In this document: piece by piece, positions 1 through 9,298 of the stretch
Layout of the letters: every line of letters starts with the position of its first letter
How positions within the stretch are numbered: position 1 is the stretch's first letter
Assembly (NCBI GenBank): GCA_902762375.1
Contig: CACWNY010000001.1
Coordinates: forward strand, 1 to 64,000
Reading direction: 5' to 3'
DNA: 64,000 bases
Origin: an uncultured Ruminococcus sp.
GTDB lineage: Bacteria; Bacillota; Clostridia; Oscillospirales; Acutalibacteraceae
Notes under the pieces: model-generated
The model's input: the letters and a program-made list of their open reading frames with translations, nothing else
The model's database searches: none
What the model was told of the DNA's origin: nothing
Made by a program: the position numbers and the translations under genes

Positions 1-88
1 TTTTGAAGATTCTTCGTCGCTTTCGCTCCTCAGAATGACAACAATATATTATTTCAAACAGGCTTTTTTCTTAAGTTGATGACATTGC
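1..88 (-). mobile_element. MITE-like element (8-bp TSD family), partial at window edge
   Basis: This is the end of a copy of the same element seen at 21647-21783 and 61547-61655, in the opposite orientation. It ends at position 88 with GACATTGC, the complement of the terminal inverted repeat GCAATGTC. The following CTATCAGG (89-96) would be its target duplication, but the other end lies outside the window. It sits at the same point in the flanking modular repeat as the 21.6 kb copy. Confidence 0.7.
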
Positions 89-338
89 CTATCAGGGGCT
101 TTGCCCCTGAACCCCACAAACTTTTTGAAAAAAGTTTGACAAAAACTTTCAAGGCTCACTTCGTTCGGAATGATTAGCTAAGTGTCAGCTATGACAATTA
201 AAAGTTTTTTGTCCACTTTTTTTCAAAAAAGTGGGCGGGATTGTTAAGGGCGGCAGCCCTTGACACGGGATTTTAAAGGGCGGTAGCCCTTTAATGGATA
301 AAAATTCAAAACAAAATTTGCCAAAGCAAATTTTGACA
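89..338. repeat. Modular hairpin repeat, copy 1 (inverted dimer)
   Basis: It has a forward arm beginning at S2 (CAGGGGC/GCCCCTG) and S3 (CAAAC-type), then the core with TTCGTTCGGAAT, then a reverse arm with S3 (CCAC-type), two GGGC/GCCC stems and S0 (311-338). The region from 1 to 419 holds only this repeat, the MITE end and the glgC leader. S0 ends in TTGACA (333-338), which resembles a -35 box, but no well-spaced -10 follows. Confidence 0.9.
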
Positions 339-354
339 GTGAACGGGTTGGATT

Positions 355-408
355 AACTCTTCATGTGAGAGTTCTTATCAATATAAAGACCTAGCATAAA
401 AAAGGAGG
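355..408 (+). promoter_or_regulatory. glgC leader with small hairpin and strong ribosome binding site
   Basis: AACTCT (355-360) and AGAGTT (368-373) can pair around a 7-base loop. AAGGAGG (402-408) lies 11 bases before the glgC ATG and fixes that start. No clear sigma-70 promoter was found. Confidence 0.5.
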
Positions 409-419
409 AACAATAAAAA

Positions 420-1637
420 ATGTATCCAAAGCAAAAAACAGTGGCAATGATACTGGCAGGTGGTCAGGGCAGTCGTCTTGGCGTGCTGACAAGAAAACTG
501 GCAAAGCCTGCTGTACCATTCGGAGGAAAATACAGAATTATTGACTTTCCACTGTCGAACTGTGTCAATTCGGGCATTAAGGCAGTAGGTGTTTTGACAC
601 AATATCAGCCGTTGGTACTCAATGAGTATATCGGTAACGGTCAGCCATGGGATTTGGACGGCACTTATGAAGGTGTGACCTGTTTAAGTCCCTATCAGCA
701 AATGGACGGTGCATATTGGTATTCAGGAACAGCCAACGCTATCTATCGCAATATCAACTTTATCGAAAGATATGACCCTGAATATGTAGTTGTTCTGTCG
801 GGTGACCACATCTACAAAATGGACTACTCCAAAATGATTAAACAACATAAAAAAACTAATGCAGCCTGTACGATTGCTGTCATTGAAGTTTCTAAAGAAG
901 AAGCGTCAAGATTTGGTATTCTGAACACCAATCCTGACGGCTCTATCTATGAATTTGAAGAAAAACCCGCACACCCGAAGAGTACCAATGCGTCGATGGG
1001 TATCTATGTATTCAGTTGGAATAAACTGAGAAAATACCTTGAGGCTGACGCTGCTGACGAAAAATCCAGCAACGATTTCGGTAAAGATGTTCTTCCCGCA
1101 ATGCTGAATGCAGGAGAGAGAATGTTCGCCTATGCGTTTGATGGTTACTGGAAAGATGTCGGCACTATCGACAGTCTTTGGGACGCTAATATGGACTTGC
1201 TCAATCCCAATGTTCCCATTGATTTGAGTGGCGAAAAAGACAAGATTTATTCCCGTAATCCTGTCATGCACCCTCAGTATATCGGCGAAAATGCCAACAT
1301 TCAGAACTCACTGGTCGCTGACGGTTGCGAAATTGATGGTAATCTGGAATTTTCCGTACTCTTTCCGGGCGTAAAAATCGGTACGGGGGCAACTATCACG
1401 GATTCCATTCTTATGCCGGGAGCAGTCGTTGAGGACGGTGCAACCGTAGAATATTCCATCGTTGCTGAAAATGCGGTTATCCGTAAGAATGCTCATGTCG
1501 GAGCAAAGCCCGAAGAGTTCAACAACCGTGACGAATGGGGTGTTGCTGTTATCGGAGAGGGTGTAAATGTAGCAGAGGGTTGCAGTGTAGCCCCTAAAGC
1601 AATGATTGATACAGATGTAACGGGAGGTAATCAGTAA
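420..1637 (+). CDS. glgC: Glucose-1-phosphate adenylyltransferase, catalytic subunit
   Basis: This cytoplasmic enzyme makes ADP-glucose from glucose-1-phosphate and ATP, the committed step of bacterial glycogen synthesis. The 405 residues match the family's usual length. The nucleotide-binding motif AGGQGSRLG is at residues 13-21, the conserved [16 protein letters not shown] segment follows, and the sugar-binding EEKP motif lies near residue 180. The C-terminal third has the hexapeptide pattern of a left-handed beta helix. It is the first gene of glgC-glgD-glgA, and its TAA stop shares one base with the glgD ATG. A strong AAGGAGG site supports the start. The intact motif marks this as the active partner of GlgD. 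Confidence 0.97.
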   Translation: MYPKQKTVAMILAGGQGSRLGVLTRKLAKPAVPFGGKYRIIDFPLSNCVNSGIKAVGVLTQYQPLVLNEYIGNGQPWDLDGTYEGVTCLSPYQQMDGAYWYSGTANAIYRNINFIERYDPEYVVVLSGDHIYKMDYSKMIKQHKKTNAACTIAVIEVSKEEASRFGILNTNPDGSIYEFEEKPAHPKSTNASMGIYVFSWNKLRKYLEADAADEKSSNDFGKDVLPAMLNAGERMFAYAFDGYWKDVGTIDSLWDANMDLLNPNVPIDLSGEKDKIYSRNPVMHPQYIGENANIQNSLVADGCEIDGNLEFSVLFPGVKIGTGATITDSILMPGAVVEDGATVEYSIVAENAVIRKNAHVGAKPEEFNNRDEWGVAVIGEGVNVAEGCSVAPKAMIDTDVTGGNQ

Positions 1638-2752
1638 TGAAAAACAATGTACTTGGTCTGGTGTTCGGTAATAACCATGCCGACAGAATAGAATCCCTTA
1701 CCTCACACCGTGCGGTTGCATCTGTTCCTTTCGGCGGTAAGTACCGACTGATAGATTTTACTTTATCCAATATGACAAACAGTGGTGTACGCAATATCGG
1801 GATTATCGTCGATAAAAATTTCTTCTCCCTGATGGACCATGTGGGTTCAGGTAAGAGCTGGGAGTTGAACAGAAAAAATGGTGGTGTTCATCTGTTACCG
1901 CCGTATATTCAGTCAGGAAGAGCAATGGGTAGTTCTGAAATTGAAGCCATTTACACGATTGAGCGTTTTCTTCATGATTCCGATGAAGAATATGTATTGT
2001 TGTGTGAATGTGGCATGGTAGCTAACATTGACTTTGAACCCATGATACAACAACATATCGATACCAGTGCAGATTTTACGGTCATGTATGTCAACAACTT
2101 AGACAGTGAGGGCAGAAAAAATGCACTGGCAATGAAAATGAACTCCGAAAACAGAGTGGAAGAATTTTCTATCATACCGTCTGCAAAATCAGGTGAAAAT
2201 GTTGCTGTCGGAGCTATTCTGACCAACAAGAAACTGTTGATGAAAGTGGTTGAAGAATGTATCAGTACCAACAAACTCAACTATATGAAAGATGTATTCC
2301 AGCCTGAAGTCCAAAAATACAGATGTTTCGGCTACCGTTTCGGAGGATATTACTCTCTGATTTCGTCACAGGAAGAATACTTCTATGCCAACATGAGCCT
2401 TCTCAAAAAAGAAAATCGTCAGGCATTATTTAACGGAACAAAACCTATCTACACTAAAGTTCGTGATGATATGCCCAGCCGTTACGGTTTAGGGTCATCT
2501 GTTAAAAACTCTCTCATCGCACAGGGCTGTATCATTGAGGGTGAAGTCGAAAACAGTATCATTGCCAAAGGGGTAACCATAGGCAAAGGTGCAAAAGTCA
2601 GCAACTGTATCATCATGCAGGATACGAAAGTCGGCGATAACGCTACTCTGGGTTATGTCATCGCTGATAAAGATGTTGTCATCAAAGACAACAGAACATT
2701 ATTCGGTTATGACACATTCCCTATTTACATTCCCAGTGAGAAAGTGTTATAA
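1637..2752 (+). CDS. glgD: Glucose-1-phosphate adenylyltransferase-like subunit GlgD
   Basis: This is a paralogue of GlgC with 371 residues. It keeps the [17 protein letters not shown] segment and the C-terminal beta-helix repeats. In place of the catalytic AGGxGxRL loop it has FGNNHADRIESLT (about residues 10-22), so it is probably not catalytic by itself. In Firmicutes GlgD is known to associate with GlgC and modulate the heteromeric pyrophosphorylase. The start overlaps the glgC stop by one base (TAATG), indicating translational coupling. GlgA follows 36 bases downstream. Confidence 0.95.
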   Translation: MKNNVLGLVFGNNHADRIESLTSHRAVASVPFGGKYRLIDFTLSNMTNSGVRNIGIIVDKNFFSLMDHVGSGKSWELNRKNGGVHLLPPYIQSGRAMGSSEIEAIYTIERFLHDSDEEYVLLCECGMVANIDFEPMIQQHIDTSADFTVMYVNNLDSEGRKNALAMKMNSENRVEEFSIIPSAKSGENVAVGAILTNKKLLMKVVEECISTNKLNYMKDVFQPEVQKYRCFGYRFGGYYSLISSQEEYFYANMSLLKKENRQALFNGTKPIYTKVRDDMPSRYGLGSSVKNSLIAQGCIIEGEVENSIIAKGVTIGKGAKVSNCIIMQDTKVGDNATLGYVIADKDVVIKDNRTLFGYDTFPIYIPSEKVL

Positions 2753-2788
2753 TATATAAGTATAAAAAGATGGAGGTAGACAGATAAC

Positions 2789-4219
2789 ATGAAAATTCTT
2801 TATTGTACCAGTGAAGCGAATCCTTATGCAGGTTCAGGCGGACTTGCTGATGTTGCTGCTTCCTTACCGAAAACACTCAGACAGCGTGGTGTAGATTGTC
2901 GTGTGGTTATGCCCTTGTACGGCGATATTCCGCAGTATCTTAGAGATGGCATTAACTATATTACCAACTTCACCGTTCCTGTATCATGGAGACGACAGTA
3001 TTGTGGTCTTTTCTGGGCTCAGTATGATGGCGTGACATTCTACTTTATTGACAATGAGTACTATTTCAAAAGAAAAGGTTTGTATGGTTTCTATGATGAC
3101 GCAGAGAGATTTGCCTTTTTCTCCAGAGCTATCATGGAAATGTTGCCTTATATTGATTTCCACCCCGACCTTATCCACACCAATGACTGGCAGACCGCTT
3201 TAGTACCTACTTACTATTATTTCTTCTATTCCAAACTTCCTTGGTATCACAACATCAAAAGTCTGTATACCATTCACAATATCCAATATCAGGGTATGTA
3301 CGGTTGGGATGTCAATAAAGAGTGTGTAGGACTTCCCGCTGACTGTACCAAAATGATTGAAATGGACGGCAAACTCAATATGTCCAAAGGTGCTATCGAA
3401 ACTTCCACCAGAGTTTCCACCGTAAGCCCGTCCTATGCCAACGAAATCCTTGACCCTTGGTTCTCACACGGTCTTGACCAGATTTTGAAACATCGTGCCT
3501 ATAAACTTTGCGGTATTCTCAACGGTATCGACAACGACAGCTATAACCCCGCAACAGATATGCATATGTACGCTCACTATACCCCAGAATATCCGCAGGG
3601 TAAAGCAGAGTGTAAACGCAGATTGCAGGAAAGATTAAATCTTCCTCAGCGTGGAGATATTCCGATGATTGCTATGGTAACAAGACTTGTCAGCCACAAA
3701 GGACTGGATTTGGTCAAGGGCGGTATCGAAGAAATTATCTATCATAATGATGTACAGTTTGTTGTTCTGGGTTCAGGCGACAAAGAATATGAAGATTATT
3801 TCTGGTATCTCAACAACAAATATAAAGGCAAAGTCTGTTTCTGTCCAGGATTTGTTCCCGAACTGGCAAGAAAGATTTATGCAGGGTCTGATATATTCCT
3901 TATGCCGTCAAAGAGTGAACCTTGCGGACTTTCACAGATGATTGCTTTGCGTTACGGCAGTATTCCTGTTGTCAGAGAAGTCGGCGGTCTTAGAGATTCC
4001 ATTCACGACAGTCAGGACGGTTTCGGCAACGGCTTTACTTTCAAGAACTATGATTCTATGGATATGAACCATGCCCTCAGAAGAGCCATCAACGGCTACT
4101 GGAACCGTGACGGCTGGAGAACTCTCATGTACAGAGCCATGACCAGTGATAATTCTTGGAGTCGTTCCGCACAGGACTACATCAATGTCTATCAGGATAC
4201 CATCGACAACTGGAAATAA
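2789..4219 (+). CDS. glgA: Glycogen synthase (ADP-glucose type, GT5)
   Basis: This enzyme transfers glucose from ADP-glucose onto growing alpha-1,4-glucan chains. The 476 residues are typical of the family. The N-terminal loop reads SGGLADVAASLPK near residue 17, corresponding to KTGGLADV in E. coli but with small residues at the Lys-Thr positions. The C-terminal GT-B half has the conserved SEPCGLSQMIALRYG segment. A TGGAGGT ribosome binding site precedes the ATG. It is the last gene of the glg operon, and a stem-loop follows at 4247-4277. No branching enzyme or phosphorylase gene is in the window. Confidence 0.96.
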   Translation: MKILYCTSEANPYAGSGGLADVAASLPKTLRQRGVDCRVVMPLYGDIPQYLRDGINYITNFTVPVSWRRQYCGLFWAQYDGVTFYFIDNEYYFKRKGLYGFYDDAERFAFFSRAIMEMLPYIDFHPDLIHTNDWQTALVPTYYYFFYSKLPWYHNIKSLYTIHNIQYQGMYGWDVNKECVGLPADCTKMIEMDGKLNMSKGAIETSTRVSTVSPSYANEILDPWFSHGLDQILKHRAYKLCGILNGIDNDSYNPATDMHMYAHYTPEYPQGKAECKRRLQERLNLPQRGDIPMIAMVTRLVSHKGLDLVKGGIEEIIYHNDVQFVVLGSGDKEYEDYFWYLNNKYKGKVCFCPGFVPELARKIYAGSDIFLMPSKSEPCGLSQMIALRYGSIPVVREVGGLRDSIHDSQDGFGNGFTFKNYDSMDMNHALRRAINGYWNRDGWRTLMYRAMTSDNSWSRSAQDYINVYQDTIDNWK

Positions 4220-4246
4220 TTCATTTACAATAATCTCATAGACAAA

Positions 4247-4277
4247 GGGTCTGTTGCTTATTAAAGTAACAGACCCT
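4247..4277 (+). terminator. Stem-loop after glgA
   Basis: GGGTCTGTT and AACAGACCC form a perfect 9-bp stem with a 13-base loop, 27 bases after the glgA stop. The following tract TGAAAATTTT is only moderately T-rich, so this is a plausible but not textbook intrinsic terminator. Confidence 0.65.
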
Positions 4278-4290
4278 GAAAATTTTGTGT

Positions 4291-4543
4291 TTAAGGGCTT
4301 TGCCCTTAAAAATCCCACAAGGGGCTTTGCCCCTTGACCCCACCACTTTTGAAAAAGTGGACAAAACTTTTAATTGTCATAGCTGACACTTAGAGGAACA
4401 ATCCGAACGAAGTGAGCCATAAAAGTTTTTTGTCCACTTTTTTTCAAAAAAGTGGGCGGGGTTAAGGGGCGGCAGCCCCTTAGCAGGATTTTCAAGGGTG
4501 GCAACCCTTGAAACAGGATTTTTAAGGGCGGCAGCCCTTAAAC
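4291..4543. repeat. Modular hairpin repeat, copy 2 (inverted dimer)
   Basis: It has a forward arm S1-S2-S3-tail, a core with ATCCGAACGAAGTGAGCC, and a reverse arm S3-S2 followed by two S1 stems. One S1 stem is AAGGGT/AACCCTT, a compensated C:G to T:A change. It fills the glgA-DUF3592 intergenic space and stops 2 bases before the DUF3592 gene's stop codon on the minus strand. Confidence 0.9.
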
Positions 4544-4545
4544 TA

Positions 4546-4968
4546 CTATCGGCGAAGCATAACCAGTAACACGATAAACTTGATGACAAAGAATACACTT
4601 ATCAGACACATGATACCGCCAGCAACGATAAACACAATAGGAAAGACCATAGAAGCGGAGAAAATCTCATCAGGATTTTGTGGATTGTAATAAATTTCAA
4701 TGGTAGCACCTTCTGTAAAAGAAGCCACATATTCACCGAGTTCGTTAGAATACTTTTTGCCGTTTACCGTATACTCCACATAGACATCAGTATCTGAACT
4801 GTCATCTTCATTGATAGCCTCATGGGTTTCAATTTTAGTAATGACGGCGGTAGTTGTGGGATAGTCGTTTCTTTTCTGAACATTACCGATACCTAAAATC
4901 AGAAATACAACACCAGCGACTAAAATAATAATGGGAATAATAACTTGTGTGAAAAGTTTTTGAAACAT
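4546..4968 (-). CDS. DUF3592-like small membrane protein
   Basis: This is a small protein of about 140 residues with a hydrophobic segment near the N-terminus (IIPIIILVAGVVFLILGI), a soluble middle with a YVEYTVNGKKYSNE strand pattern, and a second membrane segment near the C-terminus. That layout matches DUF3592-type proteins, whose function is unknown. I chose the ATG at 4968 because an AAAGGA site precedes it. A longer frame up to 5013 would be encoded partly by the neighbouring hairpin repeat. It stands alone between repeat copies 2 and 3. Confidence 0.75.
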   Translation of the reverse strand: MFQKLFTQVIIPIIILVAGVVFLILGIGNVQKRNDYPTTTAVITKIETHEAINEDDSSDTDVYVEYTVNGKKYSNELGEYVASFTEGATIEIYYNPQNPDEIFSASMVFPIVFIVAGGIMCLISVFFVIKFIVLLVMLRR

Positions 4969-4995
4969 GACATTAACCAATCCTTTCTGACAGGA

Positions 4996-5268
4996 CAAAA
5001 TTTGCTTACGCAAATTTTGTCTGGAATTTTGGGGAGTTTAAGGGCTTTGCCCTTAAAAATCCCACAAGGGGCGTTGCCCCTTGACCCCACAAGCCTTTGA
5101 AAAGGCTTGACCGAAACTTTTAATTGTCATAGTCCGAAGTCGGATAAAGATTTCCGAACAAAGTGAGCCTTGAAAGTTTTTGTCAAACTTTTTTCAAAAA
5201 GTTTGTGGGGTTCAGGGGCAAAGCCCCTGACAGAGGTTCGGGGACAGCGTCCCCGACAGGGCAACCTT
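4996..5268. repeat. Modular hairpin repeat, copy 3 (inverted dimer)
   Basis: It has a complete forward arm S0-S1-S2-S3 (AAGCC-type)-tail, a core variant CCGAACAAAGTGAGCC, then a reverse arm with CAAAC-type S3, a CAGGGGC-type S2 and an extra GGGGAC/GTCCCC stem. Its final TTAA supplies the TAA stop of uppP (5267-5269). Confidence 0.9.
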
Positions 5269-6118
5269 AAACTCTGACGAAGTAATACAACAGGACAAGC
5301 AATCCCAGAACAATTCTGTACCAGCCGAATACTTTGAAGTCGTGTTTTTTGATAAACTTCAGCAAGAATTTGATGACGATAATAGAAACCACAAAAGCAA
5401 CTACAAACCCGATAGTGAGAATAATCAGTTCATAGGAGGTGAAGTTCAGACCAAATTTGACAAGTTTCAAAAGACTTGCCCCAGCCATAACGGGAATAGC
5501 CAGAAAGAAAGTAAATTCAGCCGCTACTGTTCGGGAAACGCCTATCATCAATGCACCGACAATCGTAGCTCCTGAACGGGAAACGCCAGGAAATATTGCC
5601 GCCAGAAGCTGAAACATACCGATAATCAAAGCAGTTTTATAGGAGAGTTGTGCAAGTGAATTGATTTCGGGTTTGCGTGTTTTGTTCCAGTTTTCGACCA
5701 CGATGAAAGCAATACCAAAAATTATCAGTGCGACAGCTACCACCACATAATGATACAGATATTTTTCGAGCAACTCATCAAACAGTACCCCGACAATAGC
5801 AGCAGGTATACAGGCAACGATGATTTTCAGCCATAAAGTAATAATATCCATATGCACATAGGCTTTGAGACCAGTTTCCTGACTGTTTTTGTCTTTCGCT
5901 TTGAACGGGAATATCTGTTTGAAAAAAATCACCACAACCGCCAGTATTGCCCCGAACTGTATGACCACTTCAAACATATTCCAGAACTCTTGCGATACTT
6001 TCAGCGGTAAGAGTTCTTTCAGCAAAATCATATGTCCCGTACTGCTTATCGGCAACCATTCGGTGATACCCTCTACAATTCCGAACAGCACGGCTTTTAA
6101 ATATTCAACAAATTCCAT
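5267..6118 (-). CDS. uppP: Undecaprenyl-diphosphatase UppP (BacA)
   Basis: This integral membrane enzyme dephosphorylates undecaprenyl pyrophosphate to regenerate the lipid carrier used for peptidoglycan and surface polysaccharides. The 283 residues are of typical length. The two family signatures are present: EGITEWLPISSTGH near residues 16-29, and FPGVSRSGATI near residue 175. About eight hydrophobic segments can be seen. The stop codon is contributed by the adjoining repeat. The gene starts 37 bases after the end of cysS on the same strand, so the two may be co-transcribed. The carrier is also needed by the polysaccharide cluster at 26-40 kb. Confidence 0.96.
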   Translation of the reverse strand: MEFVEYLKAVLFGIVEGITEWLPISSTGHMILLKELLPLKVSQEFWNMFEVVIQFGAILAVVVIFFKQIFPFKAKDKNSQETGLKAYVHMDIITLWLKIIVACIPAAIVGVLFDELLEKYLYHYVVVAVALIIFGIAFIVVENWNKTRKPEINSLAQLSYKTALIIGMFQLLAAIFPGVSRSGATIVGALMIGVSRTVAAEFTFFLAIPVMAGASLLKLVKFGLNFTSYELIILTIGFVVAFVVSIIVIKFLLKFIKKHDFKVFGWYRIVLGLLVLLYYFVRV

Positions 6119-6155
6119 AATACTCTGTTATTGTCCTTTCGTGTTTTATTCATGA

Positions 6156-7568
6156 TTATTCTTTGAACGACCATGTTATGCCATTTGGCGTATCTTTCAC
6201 GATAACATTTCTCATGGCAAGTTCATTACGGATAGCGTCAGCCGTAGTCCAGTCTTTATTTTTACGGGCGATGGTACGCTTTTCAATGAGAGCTTCAATT
6301 TCGGCAATTTCAGGATTGTCAGAGGAAATATTTTTCTGTTGTGTTTTTTCCTGAATGAGGTCAAGGGAAAGCACCTTATCCATTTCAGAAAGAATATATA
6401 ATTTTGTATTGCCGTTAAGTTTGGATTTGACCACATCATATACTACTGTCAGAGCTTGTGCAGTATTGAGGTCGTTATCCATAGCGGATTGGAAACTGTC
6501 AAAGAACGGTTTCGCCGAAGTGAAATCATATTCGCCGTCTGTAGGGGAGAAAGTCTGAATTTTCTTAATGAGCTTGTCATAAGAGATAGCGGTATTGTCA
6601 AGGCTTTCGTAAGTAAAGACAAGCGGTTTTCTGTAGTGCGATTGCAGACAGAACATACGGTAGACCAGTGGATTATAGCCTTTTTCCTCCAGAAGTGAAA
6701 CGGTCAGGAAATCGCCTTTGGACTTACTCATTTTTCCTCTTTTGTCGTTGAGGTGCAGAACATGGAACCAATAGTTACACCACTTATGCCCTAAAAAGGC
6801 TTCACTTTGAGCAATTTCGTTGGTATGGTGCGGAAAAGCGTTGTCGATACCACCGCAGTGGATATCCAGATATTCTCCCAGATGTTTAATGCTGATTGCC
6901 GAACATTCAATATGCCAACCGGGATAACCGTACCCCCACGGACTTTCCCATTTCAATTCCTGGTCATCAAATTTCGATTTGGTAAACCATAAAACAAAAT
7001 CACTTTTATTCTTTTTATTTTCATCAGCCTCAACACTGTCACGCACACCGACAGCCAGTTCTTCTTCATTCTGATTACCCAGTACATAATAATTTTCTAA
7101 TTTTGAAGTATCAAAATAAACATTTCCACCTTGTATGTAGGCATAGCCCTTTTCCAGCAACACCGAAACCATCTGAATAAATTCATCAATACAGTTTGTG
7201 GCAGGTTCTACCACATCAGGATATTTGATGTTCAGTTTCTTGCAGTCCGTAAAGAAAGCGTCTGTATAGAATTTTGCAATTTCCATGACGGTTTTGTGTT
7301 CTCTTTTTGCTCCCGAAAGCATTTTATCTTCGCCTGTATCAGCGTCACTGGAAAGATGTCCCACATCAGTAATATTCATTACCCTTTTTACATCATATCC
7401 CGCAAAACGCAGATATTTTTCCAGAACATCTTCCATAATATAAGTTCTTAAATTTCCGATGTGGGCATAATGATAGACAGTAGGTCCGCAAGTGTACATA
7501 TTGACTTTCTTACCGTTATGCGGAATAAATTCCTGTTTTGTCTGACCCAGTGTATTATAAAGTTGCAT
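6156..7568 (-). CDS. cysS: Cysteinyl-tRNA synthetase
   Basis: This class I aminoacyl-tRNA synthetase charges tRNA-Cys. The 470 residues match the usual length. The zinc/HIGH region reads [17 protein letters not shown] near residues 27-43, the second zinc site region contains GWHIECS, and the KMSKSKG loop lies near residue 277. The C-terminal DALR-type region ends in [20 protein letters not shown] site lies just upstream of the ATG. It is followed by uppP on the same strand. Confidence 0.97.
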   Translation of the reverse strand: MQLYNTLGQTKQEFIPHNGKKVNMYTCGPTVYHYAHIGNLRTYIMEDVLEKYLRFAGYDVKRVMNITDVGHLSSDADTGEDKMLSGAKREHKTVMEIAKFYTDAFFTDCKKLNIKYPDVVEPATNCIDEFIQMVSVLLEKGYAYIQGGNVYFDTSKLENYYVLGNQNEEELAVGVRDSVEADENKKNKSDFVLWFTKSKFDDQELKWESPWGYGYPGWHIECSAISIKHLGEYLDIHCGGIDNAFPHHTNEIAQSEAFLGHKWCNYWFHVLHLNDKRGKMSKSKGDFLTVSLLEEKGYNPLVYRMFCLQSHYRKPLVFTYESLDNTAISYDKLIKKIQTFSPTDGEYDFTSAKPFFDSFQSAMDNDLNTAQALTVVYDVVKSKLNGNTKLYILSEMDKVLSLDLIQEKTQQKNISSDNPEIAEIEALIEKRTIARKNKDWTTADAIRNELAMRNVIVKDTPNGITWSFKE

Positions 7569-7602
7569 GGTATCATCTCCTTAAAACCTTGATAGCCTAT
7601 CT

Positions 7603-7737
7603 CCGAACGAAGTGAGCCGAAAAAGTTTTTGTCAAACTTTTTTCAAAAAGTTTGTGGGGTCAAGGGGCAAAGCCCCTTGTGGGATTTTCAAGGGTGAAAC
7701 CCTTGAAACAGGATTTTTAAGGGCGGTAGCCCTTAAA
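7603..7737 (-). repeat. Modular hairpin repeat, copy 4 (core half plus reverse arm)
   Basis: It begins with CCGAACGAAGTGAGCC, then CAAAC-type S3, S2, a compensated S1 (AAGGGT/ACCCTT) and a standard S1. The terminal TTAA provides the TAA stop of the malic enzyme gene (7733-7735). Confidence 0.88.
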
Positions 7738-8905
7738 CTCGGGCAACACCTGATTTTCTGGCAGCGTCCATTACCGCTTTTGCTACTGTCTGACTGATGC
7801 GTTTGTCCAGTGCGTCAGGTAAGATGTAATCTTCACAAAGTTTATCCTCCGTCACCAGTGAGGCAATCGCATAAGAGGCAGCAATATTCATTTCTTCGTT
7901 GATTTCCTTTGCCCGACAGTCCAAAGCTCCACGAAAAATTCCAGGAAAAGCCAGTACATTGTTAATCTGGTTGGCAAAGTCTGAACGACCTGTACCGACA
8001 ATCCTTGCTCCACCTTTTTTGGCTAAGTCGGGCATAATTTCGGGAACAGGATTAGCCATTGCAAAAACAATCGCATTTTCATTCATGGTCTGAACCATTT
8101 CCTGTGTGAGAATACCTGCCGCCGATACACCGATAAACAAATCTCTGCCCTTTACAGCGTCAGCAAGTGTACCCGTAATTTTTTCACGGTTGGTAATTTT
8201 ACTCATTTCCGCCTTAGCTTCATTCAGACGGGGGTCACCTTCAGTGATAATGCCTTTAGCGTCTACCATGACAATATTCTTTACGCCTAAACGCATTAAA
8301 TGTTTGGCAATGGCAATTCCCGCTGAACCTGCACCGCTGATAACCGCTTTGATTTCGTCCAGTTTTTTGTTGACGATTTTCAACGCATTGATGGTTGCCG
8401 CTGCTACAACAATCGCTGTACCGTGCTGGTCATCGTGGAAAACAGGAATATCACAGATTTCCTTTAATTTTTTCTCAATTTCGAAACATCGGGGAGCGGC
8501 AATATCTTCCAGATTAATTCCCCCGAAACTTCCCGAAATCAGATATACCGTCCGTACAATCTCATCGACATCTTTTGAACGCACACAAAGCGGAAAAGCG
8601 TCCACATCAGCAAAAGATTTGAACAATGCACATTTGCCCTCCATAACAGGCATACCTGCTTCAGGACCTATATCTCCCAGTCCCAGTACCGCTGTGCCGT
8701 CTGTGACAACCGCTACCAGATTTTTTCTTCTGGTAAGTTCGAATGATTTGTCGTAGTCGTTGTGAATGACCATACAGGGTTCAGCTACTCCGGGTGTATA
8801 CGCTACCGCCAAATCGTGCGAATTTTCCAATGGCGGACGAACCGTCACTTCAATTTTACCGTTCCATTCATAATGTTTCTGTAAGGATTCCTCTCTGATA
8901 TCCAT
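7733..8905 (-). CDS. NAD(P)-dependent malic enzyme, short bacterial form
   Basis: The enzyme oxidatively decarboxylates malate to pyruvate, linking C4 acids to central metabolism. The 390 residues correspond to the catalytic plus Rossmann domains without a phosphotransacetylase-like extension. Visible signatures are AVAYTPGVAEPC (near residue 32), the metal/substrate region GDIGPEAGMPVMEGK, and the dinucleotide loop GAGSAGIAIAKHLMRLG (near residue 190). The coenzyme preference cannot be told from this reading. The stop codon comes from repeat copy 4. No operon partner is close, because cysS is 164 bases away across the repeat. Confidence 0.93.
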   Translation of the reverse strand: MDIREESLQKHYEWNGKIEVTVRPPLENSHDLAVAYTPGVAEPCMVIHNDYDKSFELTRRKNLVAVVTDGTAVLGLGDIGPEAGMPVMEGKCALFKSFADVDAFPLCVRSKDVDEIVRTVYLISGSFGGINLEDIAAPRCFEIEKKLKEICDIPVFHDDQHGTAIVVAAATINALKIVNKKLDEIKAVISGAGSAGIAIAKHLMRLGVKNIVMVDAKGIITEGDPRLNEAKAEMSKITNREKITGTLADAVKGRDLFIGVSAAGILTQEMVQTMNENAIVFAMANPVPEIMPDLAKKGGARIVGTGRSDFANQINNVLAFPGIFRGALDCRAKEINEEMNIAASYAIASLVTEDKLCEDYILPDALDKRISQTVAKAVMDAARKSGVARV

Positions 8906-9003
8906 ATGGCAACTTCCTTTCCTGTGTTTTGATTATCAATCCTATATATATTATTACGATTACGGAATTTTGTCAATTCTTTTGCGTGGCAAAGTCAGTT
9001 AAG

Positions 9004-9229
9004 TTTAAGGGCTTCGCCCTTAAAAATCCCATCAGGGGCTTTGCCCCTGAACCCCACGAACTTTTTGAAAAAAGTTCGACAAAAACTTTTAATTGTCAAC
9101 TTTGAGATAACATTCCGAACGCAGTGAGCCATAAAAGTTTTTTGTCCACTTTTTTTCAAAAAAGTGGGCAGGATTTTTAAGGGCGGCAGCCCTTAAATCA
9201 GGGGTTCAAGGACGGAAAGTCCCCGACAG
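9004..9229. repeat. Modular hairpin repeat, copy 5 (inverted dimer)
   Basis: It has a forward arm S1-S2 (CAGGGGC)-S3 (CGAAC-type)-tail, a core variant CCGAACGCAGTGAGCC, then a reverse arm S3 (CCAC)-S1 and an extra GGGG/CCCC-rich end. Apart from this repeat and a small stem-loop, the 393 bases between the malic enzyme and amylase genes hold nothing recognisable. Confidence 0.88.
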
Positions 9230-9249
9230 ACAGTACTTAAAGTAGCAGA

Positions 9250-9271
9250 CGGGTAGCTTAATCGCTACCCG
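9250..9271 (-). terminator. Stem-loop downstream of the amylase gene
   Basis: CGGGTAGC and GCTACCCG pair perfectly around a 6-base loop, 27 bases after the amylase stop on the minus strand. The T tract is poor, so termination strength is uncertain. Confidence 0.5.
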
Positions 9272-9298
9272 CCTACCGAGATGTATTATAATGAGTTG

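Noticed and set aside
4291-4543. The modular repeat as a plain Rho-independent terminator
   Set aside because: The GC-rich stems are not followed by clean T runs, copies occur upstream as well as downstream of genes and inside operons (gmd-fcl, potC-potD), and separate good terminators exist next to some copies.
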